Origin: Carex sylvatica
Lineage: Eukaryota > Streptophyta > Magnoliopsida > Poales > Cyperaceae
DNA: 17,469 nt
Assembly: GCA_964058845.1 (NCBI GenBank)
Contig: CAXKVR010000812.1
Span: 1 to 17,469 of the forward strand
Reading direction: 5' to 3'
Program-made: the position numbers and the translations under genes
Notes under the pieces: generated by a model
What the model saw: only the letters and a program-made list of their open reading frames with translations
Databases searched by the model: none
Told to the model about the DNA's origin: nothing
Shown: one piece after another, positions 1 to 7,245 of the stretch
Numbering within the stretch: the stretch's first letter is position 1
Layout of the letters: each line of letters starts with the position of its first letter

Positions 1-55
1 AAACTAGACGCGCCTTTCTATTATCTAATACAGAAAGAAATACAAGAAATACAAG

Positions 56-305
56 TTTGAATATCACTGATCCAACGGTGGCTTCTGATTTTACTGTTTT
101 ATTAAGCCACCGTTGGATCGGCGATTTTCAAAGTGGCTTAATAAATAGTAAAAAAATTCAGAAAAATGTGAAATTTGGTCTCCAAACACATTTCAATATA
201 GAGATCACATCTAACGGTTCAGATCGACCATTTGGACATTGAAAACACAAAAATGAGTTATAAGCATATGTGGGGATATGCTTATATAAGCATAGTAGCC
301 AACCT
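56..305. mobile_element. Foldback MITE family, copy A (left arm missing)
   Basis: This is a non-autonomous palindromic element with only its centre and right arm. The centre is a hairpin: TGATCCAACGGTGGCTT (68-84) pairs with AAGCCACCGTTGGATC (104-119). The right arm then runs through the family core AAATTTGGTCTCC (about 171-183) and CATCTAACGGTTCAGATCG (about 208-226) to the terminal motif GTAGCCAACCTCC. Copy F (2844-3270) has the same centre and right arm. The matching left arm is absent: similarity starts abruptly at about base 56, so this copy is truncated or recombined. Near its end it carries a private hairpin, AAGCATAT-(5 nt)-ATATGCTT. It encodes nothing; reading frames here are by-products of the palindrome. 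The right flank is a CA/TA microsatellite. Confidence 0.75.
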
Positions 306-306
306 C

Positions 307-411
307 CACACACACACATATACATATATTATATTATATTATATTATATTATATTATATTACATTACATTACATATATATATATTATATTATATTATATT
401 ATATATACATA
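307..411. repeat. Compound microsatellite (CA)n-(ATATT)n-(ACATT)n-(AT)n-(ATATT)n
   Basis: A run of CA units is followed by about seven ATATT units (about 326-360), two or three ACATT units, a short AT run, and about four more ATATT units ending in ATATATAC. It directly abuts the right end of foldback copy A. Reading frames across it give low-complexity Tyr/Ile peptides and are not genes. Confidence 0.95.
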
Positions 412-490
412 AAAAAAATCAAACCGTGGATATTTTATTTATTCAAACCCTATTATAGTGCAAAAAAAAAGCAAAAAAAAAAAAAATCAA

Positions 491-590
491 GGCCGTGGAA
501 TTTTTCCACAGTTATGAATAAAAATTTAGGGCCGTGGAATTTTTCCATGATTATGAATAAAAATTCAGGGCAGTGGAAAAAATTCACGGT
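491..590. repeat. 39-bp minisatellite, about 2.5 units
   Basis: Units start at 491, 530 and 569 with a constant 39-bp period. Each begins GG(C/G)C(C/A)GTGGAA or similar, and units 1 and 2 continue with TTATGAATAAAAATT. Each unit contains a small hairpin of the type GTGGAA-TTTTTCCAC. A weakly related stretch (AAACCGTGGATATTTTATTTA) lies upstream at about 421-441. The units occur only here in the window. Confidence 0.85.
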
Positions 591-599
591 TTGGGCATT

Positions 600-909
600 T
601 TTAAAATTCTGATCAGACCCTGGTTATTTTTACTAAAATATTTTTAAAAATGGATAAAAATAAAAATCTCAGAGTCAAGTGGTCAAAAGGCATCCAAAAA
701 ATAAATGCCTTAAAATTAATTTATAAACATCCTAATTTTGATCAATTGACTTTATACTAAATTAATTCGAAACTTTAAAATTTACACATGTAGACATATC
801 ACTCGTAAGATAGAAGAATTTCAATGGTTTGGTTCGTCATTTGAAGCCAATTCGATAGATTTTAGAGTTGAGTTCACAAAGGGGCTTGGTGAACTTAAGA
901 ACACCCTAG

Positions 910-912
<3 letters not shown>
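600..912. other. Intergenic spacer, nothing recognised
   Basis: AT-rich unique-looking sequence between the minisatellite and the AT microsatellite. I see no coherent coding frame, terminal inverted repeat or RNA gene in it. Confidence 0.6.

Positions 913-913
<1 letters not shown>

Positions 914-963
<50 letters not shown>
914..963. repeat. (AT)n microsatellite, about 50 bp
   Basis: An uninterrupted AT dinucleotide run that ends directly at the first bases of foldback copy B (ATAGGAATATGTTAG). Any target-site duplication of copy B made of TA would be hidden in it. Confidence 0.97.
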
Positions 964-965
<2 letters not shown>

Positions 966-1230
966 AATATGTTAGTATACTATGTGTAGCATAGAGGGCC
1001 TTCGTGCAATGGCTCAATATTTGACTTTTTAAAATCCTAACGGTTGATCCGAACATTCATCTTGTTCTCCATATTAATATGTGTTTGGAGACCAAATTTT
1101 ACATTTTTTAGAAATTTTTTACTATATTTTTAGATTTATTGAAAATTATTGTTTTCAGCCAATCTGGACCATAAAAAAACAGCGATTTTCAATAAATCTA
1201 AAAAAATAGTAAAAAAATTCAAAAAATGTA
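961..1230. mobile_element. Foldback MITE family, copy B (right end missing)
   Basis: The left arm starts ATAGGAATATGTTAGTATAC, runs through GCATAGAGGGCCTTCGTGCA, and reaches the family core GGAGACCAAATTTTACA (about 1089-1105). A centre with AAAATTATTGTTTTCAG follows, and then the start of the right arm (AGCGATTTTCAATAAATC, AAAAAATTCAAAAAATGTA). The right arm stops abruptly where a GA microsatellite begins at 1231, so the outer half of the right arm is lost. The outer left end is closest to copy E (shared GCATAGAGGGCC), while the GTTCTCCATATTAATATGT variant of the inner arm is shared with copy D. A short palindrome, TAGTATACTA, sits 13 bp from the end. Confidence 0.8.
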
Positions 1231-1680
1231 GAGAGAGAGAGAGAGAGAGAGATGAGATATGGCAACGAGCGAGAGAAGTACAACACCAGTGGAGAAAGGG
1301 AGGGTAGCGCGCGAGATGAGGAAAAGGGAGGGCGGTGATTGTAGAGGAGAGTGGCGGGGAAGATGGGTGTGACGGAGAGGAGGTCGGGAAAAAAATCCCT
1401 AGCAAGTGTTGAGGAAATGGTTTGGTTTAGAGAGGAGACAGTTTGAATAATAAAGAGATAGAGAGAATGATTTCAAAAATTTTCATCTCCGTTAACTTAG
1501 ATTCAGTGCCAATTTCGTACACAAATTTCAAAGCAATCCAACATGTGTGTGTGTATCACATAATTTCACAAGCATGCACCAATTAAGCAAAATTAAACAA
1601 GAGTGTGCTTGTAATTACCTGAGAGAGAAAAAAAACCACAAAGAGGGCAGCAAGAAAATGGGGGCCGGTATATATATATG
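1231..1680 (-). other. GA-rich / CT-rich island with weak gene-5'-like features
   Basis: The stretch opens with (GA)11 at 1231-1252 and is richer in G+C than its surroundings to about 1400, purine-rich on the plus strand. On the minus strand it reads as CT-rich DNA with an open frame of 89 codons (1136-1405), rich in Ser, Pro and Leu, with no family I recognise. Also on the minus strand, CTCTCTCAG followed by GTAATTAC (about 1612-1627) fits a plant 5' splice site. It lies downstream of a pyrimidine-rich stretch and a TATATATATA run. Together these resemble the leader of a plant gene. There is no recognisable protein, and the GA strings could equally be microsatellite decay. A captured or relict gene leader is possible, but I would not call a gene. 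Confidence 0.3.
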
Positions 1681-1704
1681 AGAGAGAGAGAGGGGGGGGG
1701 GGGG
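1669..1704. repeat. (TA)n-(GA)n-G13 microsatellite
   Basis: A short TA run, about six GA units and a 13-base G homopolymer (1692-1704) directly precede the left terminus of foldback copy C. The right terminus of copy C is followed by CTCTCTCAATATAT, the inverse pattern, so the GA tract may be part of the element's end or of its target. Confidence 0.9.
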
Positions 1705-2097
1705 TTGGCTAATATCAAAACGTTTGTTCCTAGGTCGTGGAACAAACTCTTCAGTTGTTATATTTTCAAAGTCCAAACAGTTCAACATTCAATCTATAGT
1801 AAAATGTGCTTGGAGTCTAAATTTTATATTTTTTGAATTTTTTTTACTATTTATTATGCCAGTTTTAAAATCATTGTTTTCAATGACCCAAATTTTTTTT
1901 ATTTTTTTTATTAAAATCAGCGATTTTAAACTAGCTTAATAAATAATAAAAATGTAAAATTTGATTTCTAAGTACATTTTAACATAGAGATCACATCTAA
2001 CGATTTAGATCAACTGTTTGAACTTTGAAAATAAAAAAATTAATTAATTTGCACAGTTACACTACGGCTCTAGAACAAACGTTTTGATATTAGCCAA
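1705..2097. mobile_element. Foldback MITE family, copy C (both ends present)
   Basis: The left end TTGGCTAATATCAAAACG continues through TTTGTTC. It is matched base for base for 25 bp by the inverted right end (about 2073-2097). The inner arms carry the family core in diverged form (TGTGCTTGGAGTCTAAATTT at left; AAATTTGATTTCTAAGTACA at right) around a centre with AAAATCAGCGATTTTAAA. The inner arms differ clearly between left and right although the outermost 25 bp are identical. Outside both ends lie GA then TA tracts in inverted order. I see no coding capacity. Confidence 0.85.
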
Positions 2098-2107
2098 TCT
2101 CTCTCAA

Positions 2108-2360
2108 TATATTGCCAGGAATCAAACGAAAAGAGAAAAGCAAGCTAAAAAGCTTGTGATGGTACTGTCCTTGGCTCCTTGACAGACGGGAAAATGCATC
2201 CCAAGGCCCAAGCTCGTATCTTACTCTACTGATGCCTGTTGGATATTCACATTTTCATACACAATCTTGAGATTAAAAGTTCTATGTGCTATCAGGAGAG
2301 ACCGAGAAGGCGAGAATAAAGTCAATGATTTAGTCGACTAGTCCACTATATATATATATT
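2108..2360. other. Intergenic spacer, nothing recognised
   Basis: Unique-looking DNA between foldback copies C and D. It contains a small palindrome, AAGCTAAAAAGCTT, near 2142-2155 and ends in a TA run. The short frames are broken by stops and I recognise no product. Confidence 0.5.
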
Positions 2361-2368
2361 TATTTACA

Positions 2369-2524
2369 GTTTCGAAAAATATAAAATTTGATCTCCAAGT
2401 ACATATTAATATGGAGAACAAGATGAACAGTTTGGATCAGTCATTTGAACTTTGAATCCGATAATTTATGATCCAATGCACAAAAATACCTATGCATTGC
2501 AATGTACCGTAGCCCATCTCTCTC
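2369..2524. mobile_element. Foldback MITE family, copy D (right arm only)
   Basis: Starts abruptly at the inner arm (AAAAATATAAAATTTGATCTCC), continues through AGTACATATTAATATGGAGA and CAGTTTGGATCAGTCATTTG, and ends GTACCGTAGCCCATCTCTCTC before a TA tract. There is no left arm: the upstream side is a TA run and spacer. A private palindrome, CATTGCAATG, lies near the end. The inner variant ATATTAATATGGAGAACAAG is shared, inverted, with copy B, but the outer parts of B and D do not match, so they are not two halves of one element. Confidence 0.7.
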
Positions 2525-2544
2525 TTTTTATATATATATCTCAT

Positions 2545-2769
2545 ATAGGAGAATGATAATATGCTACGCATAGCATAGAGGGCCTCCGTGTAACGTCTTA
2601 ATATTTGAGTTTTCAAAATCCTAACGATCGATCCGAATATGCACTTGCAAACCAAATTTTATATTTTTTATAATTTTTTTACTATTTTTCTAAGATTTGA
2701 AAAACTTAAATATTGGGCCGTTGCACGGGGGGCCTCTATGCTACGCATAGCACCGTAGCCAACTCCTAT
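2545..2769. mobile_element. Foldback MITE family, copy E (short, internally deleted)
   Basis: The terminal inverted repeat begins ATAGGAG at left and ends CTCCTAT at right. It includes the near-palindrome GCTACGCATAGC on both sides (2563-2574 and about 2740-2751), GCATAGAGGGCCTCCGTG at left, and its inverse GGGGGGCCTCTATGC at right. Compared with copies F and G, the central loop and most of the right inner arm are gone, and the left arm lacks a stretch after GATCCGAA. The 225-bp length fits an internal deletion derivative. Flanks are TA/CTC on the left and TG/TA microsatellite on the right. Confidence 0.75.
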
Positions 2770-2843
2770 GTGTGTGTACATATATATAGATAAATAGATA
2801 TATATATATATATATATATATGTAATATATGTAATATATATAT
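2770..2843. repeat. TG/TA-rich microsatellite between copies E and F
   Basis: A short (TG)n is followed by TACATATATATAGATA-type sequence and a TA run ending at the left terminus of copy F. Elements E and F are separated only by this tract. Confidence 0.85.
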
Positions 2844-3265
2844 AGAGATAGGCTAGTATACAATCGATTGTTCCTAGCCTCTCGTGCAACCAAGTCGTTT
2901 TTTGATTTTTAAAGTCTAAATGATTGATCCAAACCGTTAGATGTCATCTCCATATTAAAATGTGCTAGGAGACCAAATTTTATATTTTTTGGAATTTTTT
3001 TACTATTTATTAAGCCACTTTGAAAATTGCTGATCCAACGGTGGCTTACCAAACAGTAAAAATCAGAAGCTACCGTTGGATCAGCGATTTTCAAAGTGGC
3101 TTAATAAATAGTAAACAAATTCCAAAAAATGTAAAATTTGGTCTCCTAGCACATTTTAATATGGAGATGACATCTAACGGTTTGGATCGATCATTTAGAC
3201 TTTAAAAATCGAAAAACAATTTGGTTGCACGGAAAGCTAGAAACAATCGATTGTATATTAGCCTA

Positions 3266-3270
<5 letters not shown>
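2844..3270. mobile_element. Foldback MITE family, copy F (complete, best-preserved)
   Basis: A 427-bp nearly perfect palindrome. The outer ends AGAGATAGGCTAGTATACAA and the inverse of TTGTATATTAGCCTATCTCT match with one difference, and the 12-bp palindrome ACAATCGATTGT sits inside each end. Both arms then carry GTGCAACCAA, AAAGTCTAAATGAT, ATGTCATCTCCATATTAAAA and TGTGCTAGGAGACCAAATTT. The centre is a second hairpin built on GATCCAACGGTGGCTT (about 3032-3047) and its inverse. Because the arms are so alike, nearly the same 61-residue peptide can be read on the plus strand (3020-3205) and the minus strand (2909-3094). That reflects symmetry, not a gene. TA microsatellites flank both ends. Confidence 0.9.
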
Positions 3271-3296
<26 letters not shown>

Positions 3297-3520
3297 TACA
3301 TATGTATATTACATATGTATATTACATATGTATATTACATATGTATATTACATATGTATAGATATATATTACATATGTATTACATATTACATATGTATTA
3401 CATATTACATATATTACATATGTATTACATATGTAATACATATTACATATGTAATACATATTACATATGTAATACATATTACATATATTACATATGTAAT
3501 ATATATATATATATATGTAA
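3271..3520. repeat. Palindromic TACATATGTA satellite-like block
   Basis: A (TA)n run follows copy F. Then come about four to five copies of the 13-bp unit TATGTATATTACA (about 3300-3358), followed by about 18-bp units built from ATTACATATGTATTACAT and its inverse (about 3365-3500), and a closing TA run. Every unit contains the palindrome ACATATGT, so the block can fold on itself in many registers. Reading frames here give repetitive Tyr/Ile/Thr/Cys peptides and are not genes. Confidence 0.92.
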
Positions 3521-3730
3521 TATAGATAGATTGATAGATAGACACACTTAAGAGAGCTGGATGTCGTTGTGTAATACTATTAATCTACATATGCCCTCTT
3601 CCTGTCGGATTTTTTTATGAGGGATTTTGATAGTCCGAATGTCGATGACTATCAGATCCACACTGAAATGAGATTTTTTTTTTTAATAATTTAGAAATAA
3701 AATATTATTTTCTTCTAAAAAAAGGATAGA

Positions 3731-3890
3731 GTCGGGTAGGTTTCTGAAAAATAAGTAACACCGCCAAATTGTTTGTGAAAATATGAGCATATTACATATA
3801 TACACCGTATAAATTCTATCGTGTAATGCAAGTTTACAGTACCATAATAATTTTCCAGTGTTATTAATTTTCGAAAACCTACCCAATTCC
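3731..3890. repeat. Inverted repeat, possible small unclassified MITE
   Basis: TCGGGTAGGTTTCTGAAAA (about 3732-3750) with the following ATAAGTAACAC pairs with the inverse of GTGTTATTAATTTTCGAAAA and CCTACCCAA (about 3858-3887). The arms are about 30 bp with a few mismatches, around a loop of roughly 95 bp. I found no clear target-site duplication, so boundaries and class are open. Confidence 0.5.
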
Positions 3891-4327
3891 TTCGCTTTCT
3901 AGCATAAAATAATAGTGTATTTACTTGAAGACATTAAAAAATTTCTTTCATTGTCACCCGGCCCTTTTTCTCTATTTTTTTAATTTAATTTTAAAGAATC
4001 AACATTATGACAGCATCAAGTAGTCTTGGTGTGAAATTATTACAGTAATATATATATGGCCTGGCCGCACCATCATTTTCCATTAAATGCTACATTTATA
4101 GTACTCTATATCTGAAGCGATTATAACGGGTCATATATATTTTTGCCAGAATATAAAACAGGCTAGGCACTAAGAGTCCTCTATTAATATATGTACTATG
4201 TGCTAAAATTTTGCAATAAGGTAATGTTAGAAAATAGAAATGTACATGCATGCACACTGGACACACTGGTCGATATGTCAATGTCTACTCTCTGGACTTA
4301 GCAATACTTTGGTAACACAAATACATA

Positions 4328-4372
4328 ATATATATATATATGTGTGTGTGTATATATATATGTATACATAAA
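4328..4372. repeat. (TA)n(TG)n(TA)n microsatellite
   Basis: TA run, about five TG units, a second TA run and TGTATACATA. The tract is self-complementary at its TA parts. Confidence 0.93.
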
Positions 4373-4968
4373 TGGTCCCTCCGCTTGCCTTTCATTTTTC
4401 CCTGAAAAAGGAAATCAACTGTCATGCATCCAATTAAGTCTCTCTCTTTCTTGAGAAAAGAAGGAAAAGAAGAAATAGTATAAGACCCAAAGGTTTCTTT
4501 AATTAATGCATGGGCAGCTAGCTTGTCATACTCTTTCCGTATCACATGTTACTACTGTCAGGTGATAACTTTAAGCTTTGTAGTTAGAGAGAGACATTTG
4601 TACATATAAGAGTGAAGAAATAAAGCGGGGTGCAACTTTTCTTGGTGAACAGCTTTTTGATTGGATGATGGTCTCCTCTTTTTGTTGATATCAAATTGTT
4701 TTGTTGCTAAACTTGCTTTGCCTTATACTCACAAACTAGAACAATTAAACACCTGCTTTTTCCTTTTTCCTTTTTCATTTCCTCGCTTTTGATTTCTTTC
4801 TAGCTACTCTGGATGTTCCCCTCTACGCCACATATTTGGAGATCTATGCATGCAACTGTTGCTCTCACCTCAGATTAAATTGTACGGATTTTATTAGATT
4901 ATTTTAGGTGGATTAAGATCGTTCATTAATTTGAGATTGATCAGACACACACACATATATACAGAGAG

Positions 4969-5386
4969 AGAGTAATGCTACGCTACTTCGCGAATTAAAT
5001 GAGTTGTTTTAATTCGCGCTCATATATCTAGTTTCGAAGTCCAAATAGCCGATCCAAACCGTTAGATGTTTAATCTATATTAAAATGTGCTTGGAGACCA
5101 AATTTTATATTTTTTGAATTTTTTTTACTATTTATTAAGATTATTTGAAAATTGCTGTTTTTATTAAAATTCTGCATCTTAATAAATAGTAAAAAAACAG
5201 CGATTTTCAAACCATCTTAATAAATAGTTAAAAAATTCTAAAAAATATAAAATTTGGTCTCCAAGTACATTTTAATATAGATTAAACATCTAATGGTTTG
5301 GATCGGCTATTTGGACTTCGAAACTAGATATATGAGCGCCAATTAAAACAGCCCATTTAATTCGCGAAGTAGCGTAGCCTTACTCT
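4969..5386. mobile_element. Foldback MITE family, copy G (complete)
   Basis: A 418-bp palindrome with arms near 200 bp. The outer ends AGAGTAATGCTACGCTACTT and the inverse of AAGTAGCGTAGCCTTACTCT match with one difference. Each outer arm contains its own hairpin, GCGAATTAAA...TTTAATTCGC, then TCATATATCTAGTTTCGAAG in both. The inner arms carry the family core TTGGAGACCAAATTTTATAT and a variant private to this copy (GTTTAATCTATATTAAAA) present in both arms. The centre has AAAACAGCGATTTTCAAA. Flanks are CA/TA/GA repeats on the left and a TA run on the right. No protein is encoded. Confidence 0.9.
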
Positions 5387-5396
5387 ATATATATAT

Positions 5397-5557
5397 TACT
5401 ACAAGAATGAGACAATATTCACGAGGATAAAAAAGAACTATCTGCGAGGGCACACCGATAGAAAAGTGTTTTTACTGAACGTGTCGGTATTATCGACAGG
5501 AGCATCTGCGACGATAACCTCGTGAATACTCTCTCGAATATTGTCCCATTCTTGCAT
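5397..5557. mobile_element. CACTA-like palindromic MITE, copy 1
   Basis: The left end TACTACAAGAATGAGACAAT and the inverted right end ATGCAAGAATGGGACAATAT share CAAGAATG(A/G)GACAATATTC, then ACGAGG. An inner hairpin pairs CACACCGATA with a GTGTCGGTATTATCG stretch. Plant CACTA elements typically end CACTACAAGAA, and these ends look like decayed versions (TACTA and ATATG before CAAGAA). No convincing 3-bp target-site duplication is visible because the left side is a TA run. It starts 10 bp from copy G and is similar in size and ends to the element at 11970-12135. Confidence 0.6.
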
Positions 5558-6084
5558 ATCTTAGTCTATTTTGACAAAGATACGCATGCACGTACGTATA
5601 TGTCAAGCTTGATGACGAAAACCAAACCGATTTAGACTCCGATCAGAACTTGAAATCGGACCAGTACAATTTAGTTACTCTTCAATCTTCTTTTTGAATG
5701 GTCAACACACATGTCCTAAGAAGGGATCACACTAGTTCTCATTAATTTCCTCTGATGATTAATTATATTATCGTTTTCTATAATAATTAATTAATTGGTT
5801 AATTAGTCAAATAGTTAGAGTGAATATATAAATTTGATAATTTCTAGATAAATTAAATGTTTAGTTTTTATAGAGTCATGTTGGATCGTGCAATTCATGC
5901 ACTTGATATTTGTGTTGTGTTTAATAATATTTATATTATTGTGTTTGTAGAAGGCCACCATATGATCTATAAACAGGAGATATGTTATTTATAATAGGAA
6001 TGTCTTGATAATATATGAAATGTTTCTCATGAAATCTTTTCTCTTGTGATATTTTATCTTCCTTGTCTAAATTATTCACTTACA
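5558..6084. other. Intergenic spacer, nothing recognised
   Basis: AT-rich unique-looking DNA with repeated TTAATTAATT-type runs around 5758-5812. I see no coding frame, inverted repeat with target duplication or RNA gene. Confidence 0.55.
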
Positions 6085-6280
6085 AAATTGTTTAATATTT
6101 CAATAAACCAAACAAGACCCTGCAAAGTTAAATTTAAGACGTTTGTTGTTAAGTGATATAAGAGCAACTTCGACAATCACTTTAAATTGTTCAATATTTC
6201 ACTAAACTAAACAAGATCCGTACATGCATGCAAAGTTAAATTTGAAACGTTTGTCGTCACTTGATCTTGACAATTTGATT
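6085..6280. repeat. Tandem duplication, about 99-bp unit, diverged
   Basis: Unit 1 starts AAATTGTTTAATATTTCAAT at 6085 and unit 2 starts AAATTGTTCAATATTTCACT at 6184. Both continue with AAACNAAACAAGA, TGCAAAGTTAAATTT and ACGTTTGT. Unit 2 has about 8 extra bases (near GTACATGCA) before TGCAAAGTT, and the two units diverge towards their ends. There is no target-site duplication, so unequal crossing over or slippage is more likely than transposition. Confidence 0.75.
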
Positions 6281-6629
6281 TGAAATAAATAGTTCAAGAA
6301 CATGATTGATGATTGATTGACAAAGATATGTGTTACCAGAGAGTAGATGTGTAAAACCTGGAACTGTAGCCGCTGAATAGTAAGGAGCATCTAAAGAGTA
6401 AGGAGCTAGTGCTGTTGTCCTTAGACTGAAACACAAATAATTCCGATTGGGATGAACTGCATTGTTGTGATAAAAGTTAACATAACCTCATGCGAAAGGA
6501 AATGAAAAATTTGCTCATATATATATCGACCTCTCCTTTTTTTTTACTTCCCTATCAAACATAAATTGTATTATCTTAAACATCTCCTCTTCTATCATAA
6601 TAAATAGTTTTTTTTTTTCGAGAAGGAAA
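6281..6629 (-). other. Spacer with a possible orphan exon on the minus strand
   Basis: On the minus strand, a pyrimidine-rich tract followed by AG occurs at about 6490-6520, and a second (TTATTTGTGTTTCAG) ends near 6429. Downstream, CCAG followed by GTTTTACAC near 6360 resembles a 5' splice site. The frame between is open and includes APYSLDAPYYSAATVPG. I do not recognise the peptide, no neighbouring exon is visible, and splice-like strings are common in AT-rich DNA. This is a possible relict exon only. Confidence 0.2.
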
Positions 6630-7245
6630 TAAAGGAGTAGGGGTGTCAATGAGTACGATACGGGTAGGGTGAAACCATTTTTATACTCATAGATACTAAG
6701 AATTGACCTTACCCATACCTGCTAAGAATTTGTTTTACCATACCCTACCCATACCCGTTAAGATTAACGGGTAACGAAAATGGTAATGGACGAATAACGA
6801 ATAATACAAATATAATAGTTTTATTATTTTTACAAATAAACTATCAAAACTTATTATGTCATACATATGCAATCACAATTACTAATATAAAATTGAAATA
6901 CAAATATACAATCAATTCTAAATAATAGTTTTTTACGAAGTAAAACAAATCAAAATCACAAATAACTCTTCTAGCAAATTCAATTCGTTAACTAAATAAC
7001 ACTCTTCTTACAATAACATACATATATACATTTTCTCATGATATAATTTATTTTATATAATTGCCCGTTACCCAACTGAAACGAAATAGCATTTACTCGT
7101 ACCCATATCCATTTATCTAACGAAAAACGATCCTTATCCATACACATACCCAATAAGCAAATAATTTTTTTTTTAACCCATATTCGTTTTATCGAATGCG
7201 ATACGGGTAGGGTAAACGGGTATCATTGACACCCCTATAAAGGAG
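6630..7245. mobile_element. hAT-like MITE with perfect 8-bp TSD (element 6638-7237)
   Basis: The 600-bp element is bounded by TAGGGGTGTCAATGA and its exact inverse TCATTGACACCCCTA. It is flanked on both sides by the 8-bp duplication TAAAGGAG (6630-6637 and 7238-7245). An 8-bp TSD with a short T/CAGGGGTGTCAA-type TIR is characteristic of plant hAT elements. Just inside the ends the motif CGATACGGGTAGGGT occurs in the same orientation on both sides (6656-6670 and 7199-7213). TACCC(G/A)TTA-like strings recur through the outer 150 bp, as expected for hAT transposase subterminal binding sites. The interior is AT-rich with no transposase frame, so it is non-autonomous. Confidence 0.92.

Larger units (their letters stand above)
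3541..4960. other. Intergenic spacer with one small inverted repeat
   Basis: About 1.4 kb without a supportable gene. It holds the inverted repeat at 3731-3890 and the TA/TG tract at 4328-4372, listed separately, and a CCTTTTT-rich stretch near 4757-4780. The frames are short (61-86 codons), AT-biased and unlike known proteins. A distant promoter for a gene outside the window could lie here, but nothing marks one. Confidence 0.5.

Noticed and set aside
57..612. Plus-strand frames of 61, 126 and 62 codons
   Set aside because: They lie in foldback copy A and its microsatellite; the peptides are palindrome or Tyr/Ile low-complexity by-products.
961..2524. Copies B and D as the two ends of one large element
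   Set aside because: They share an inner-arm variant, but their outer ends do not match and copy C plus unrelated spacer lie between them.
3225..3551. 108-codon frame with regular YYICILHMY-type repeats
   Set aside because: It is a translation of the TACATATGTA microsatellite, not a repeat protein.
4285..4545. 86-codon minus-strand frame
   Set aside because: It starts in spacer and runs through the TA/TG microsatellite; no motif and no leader or splice context.
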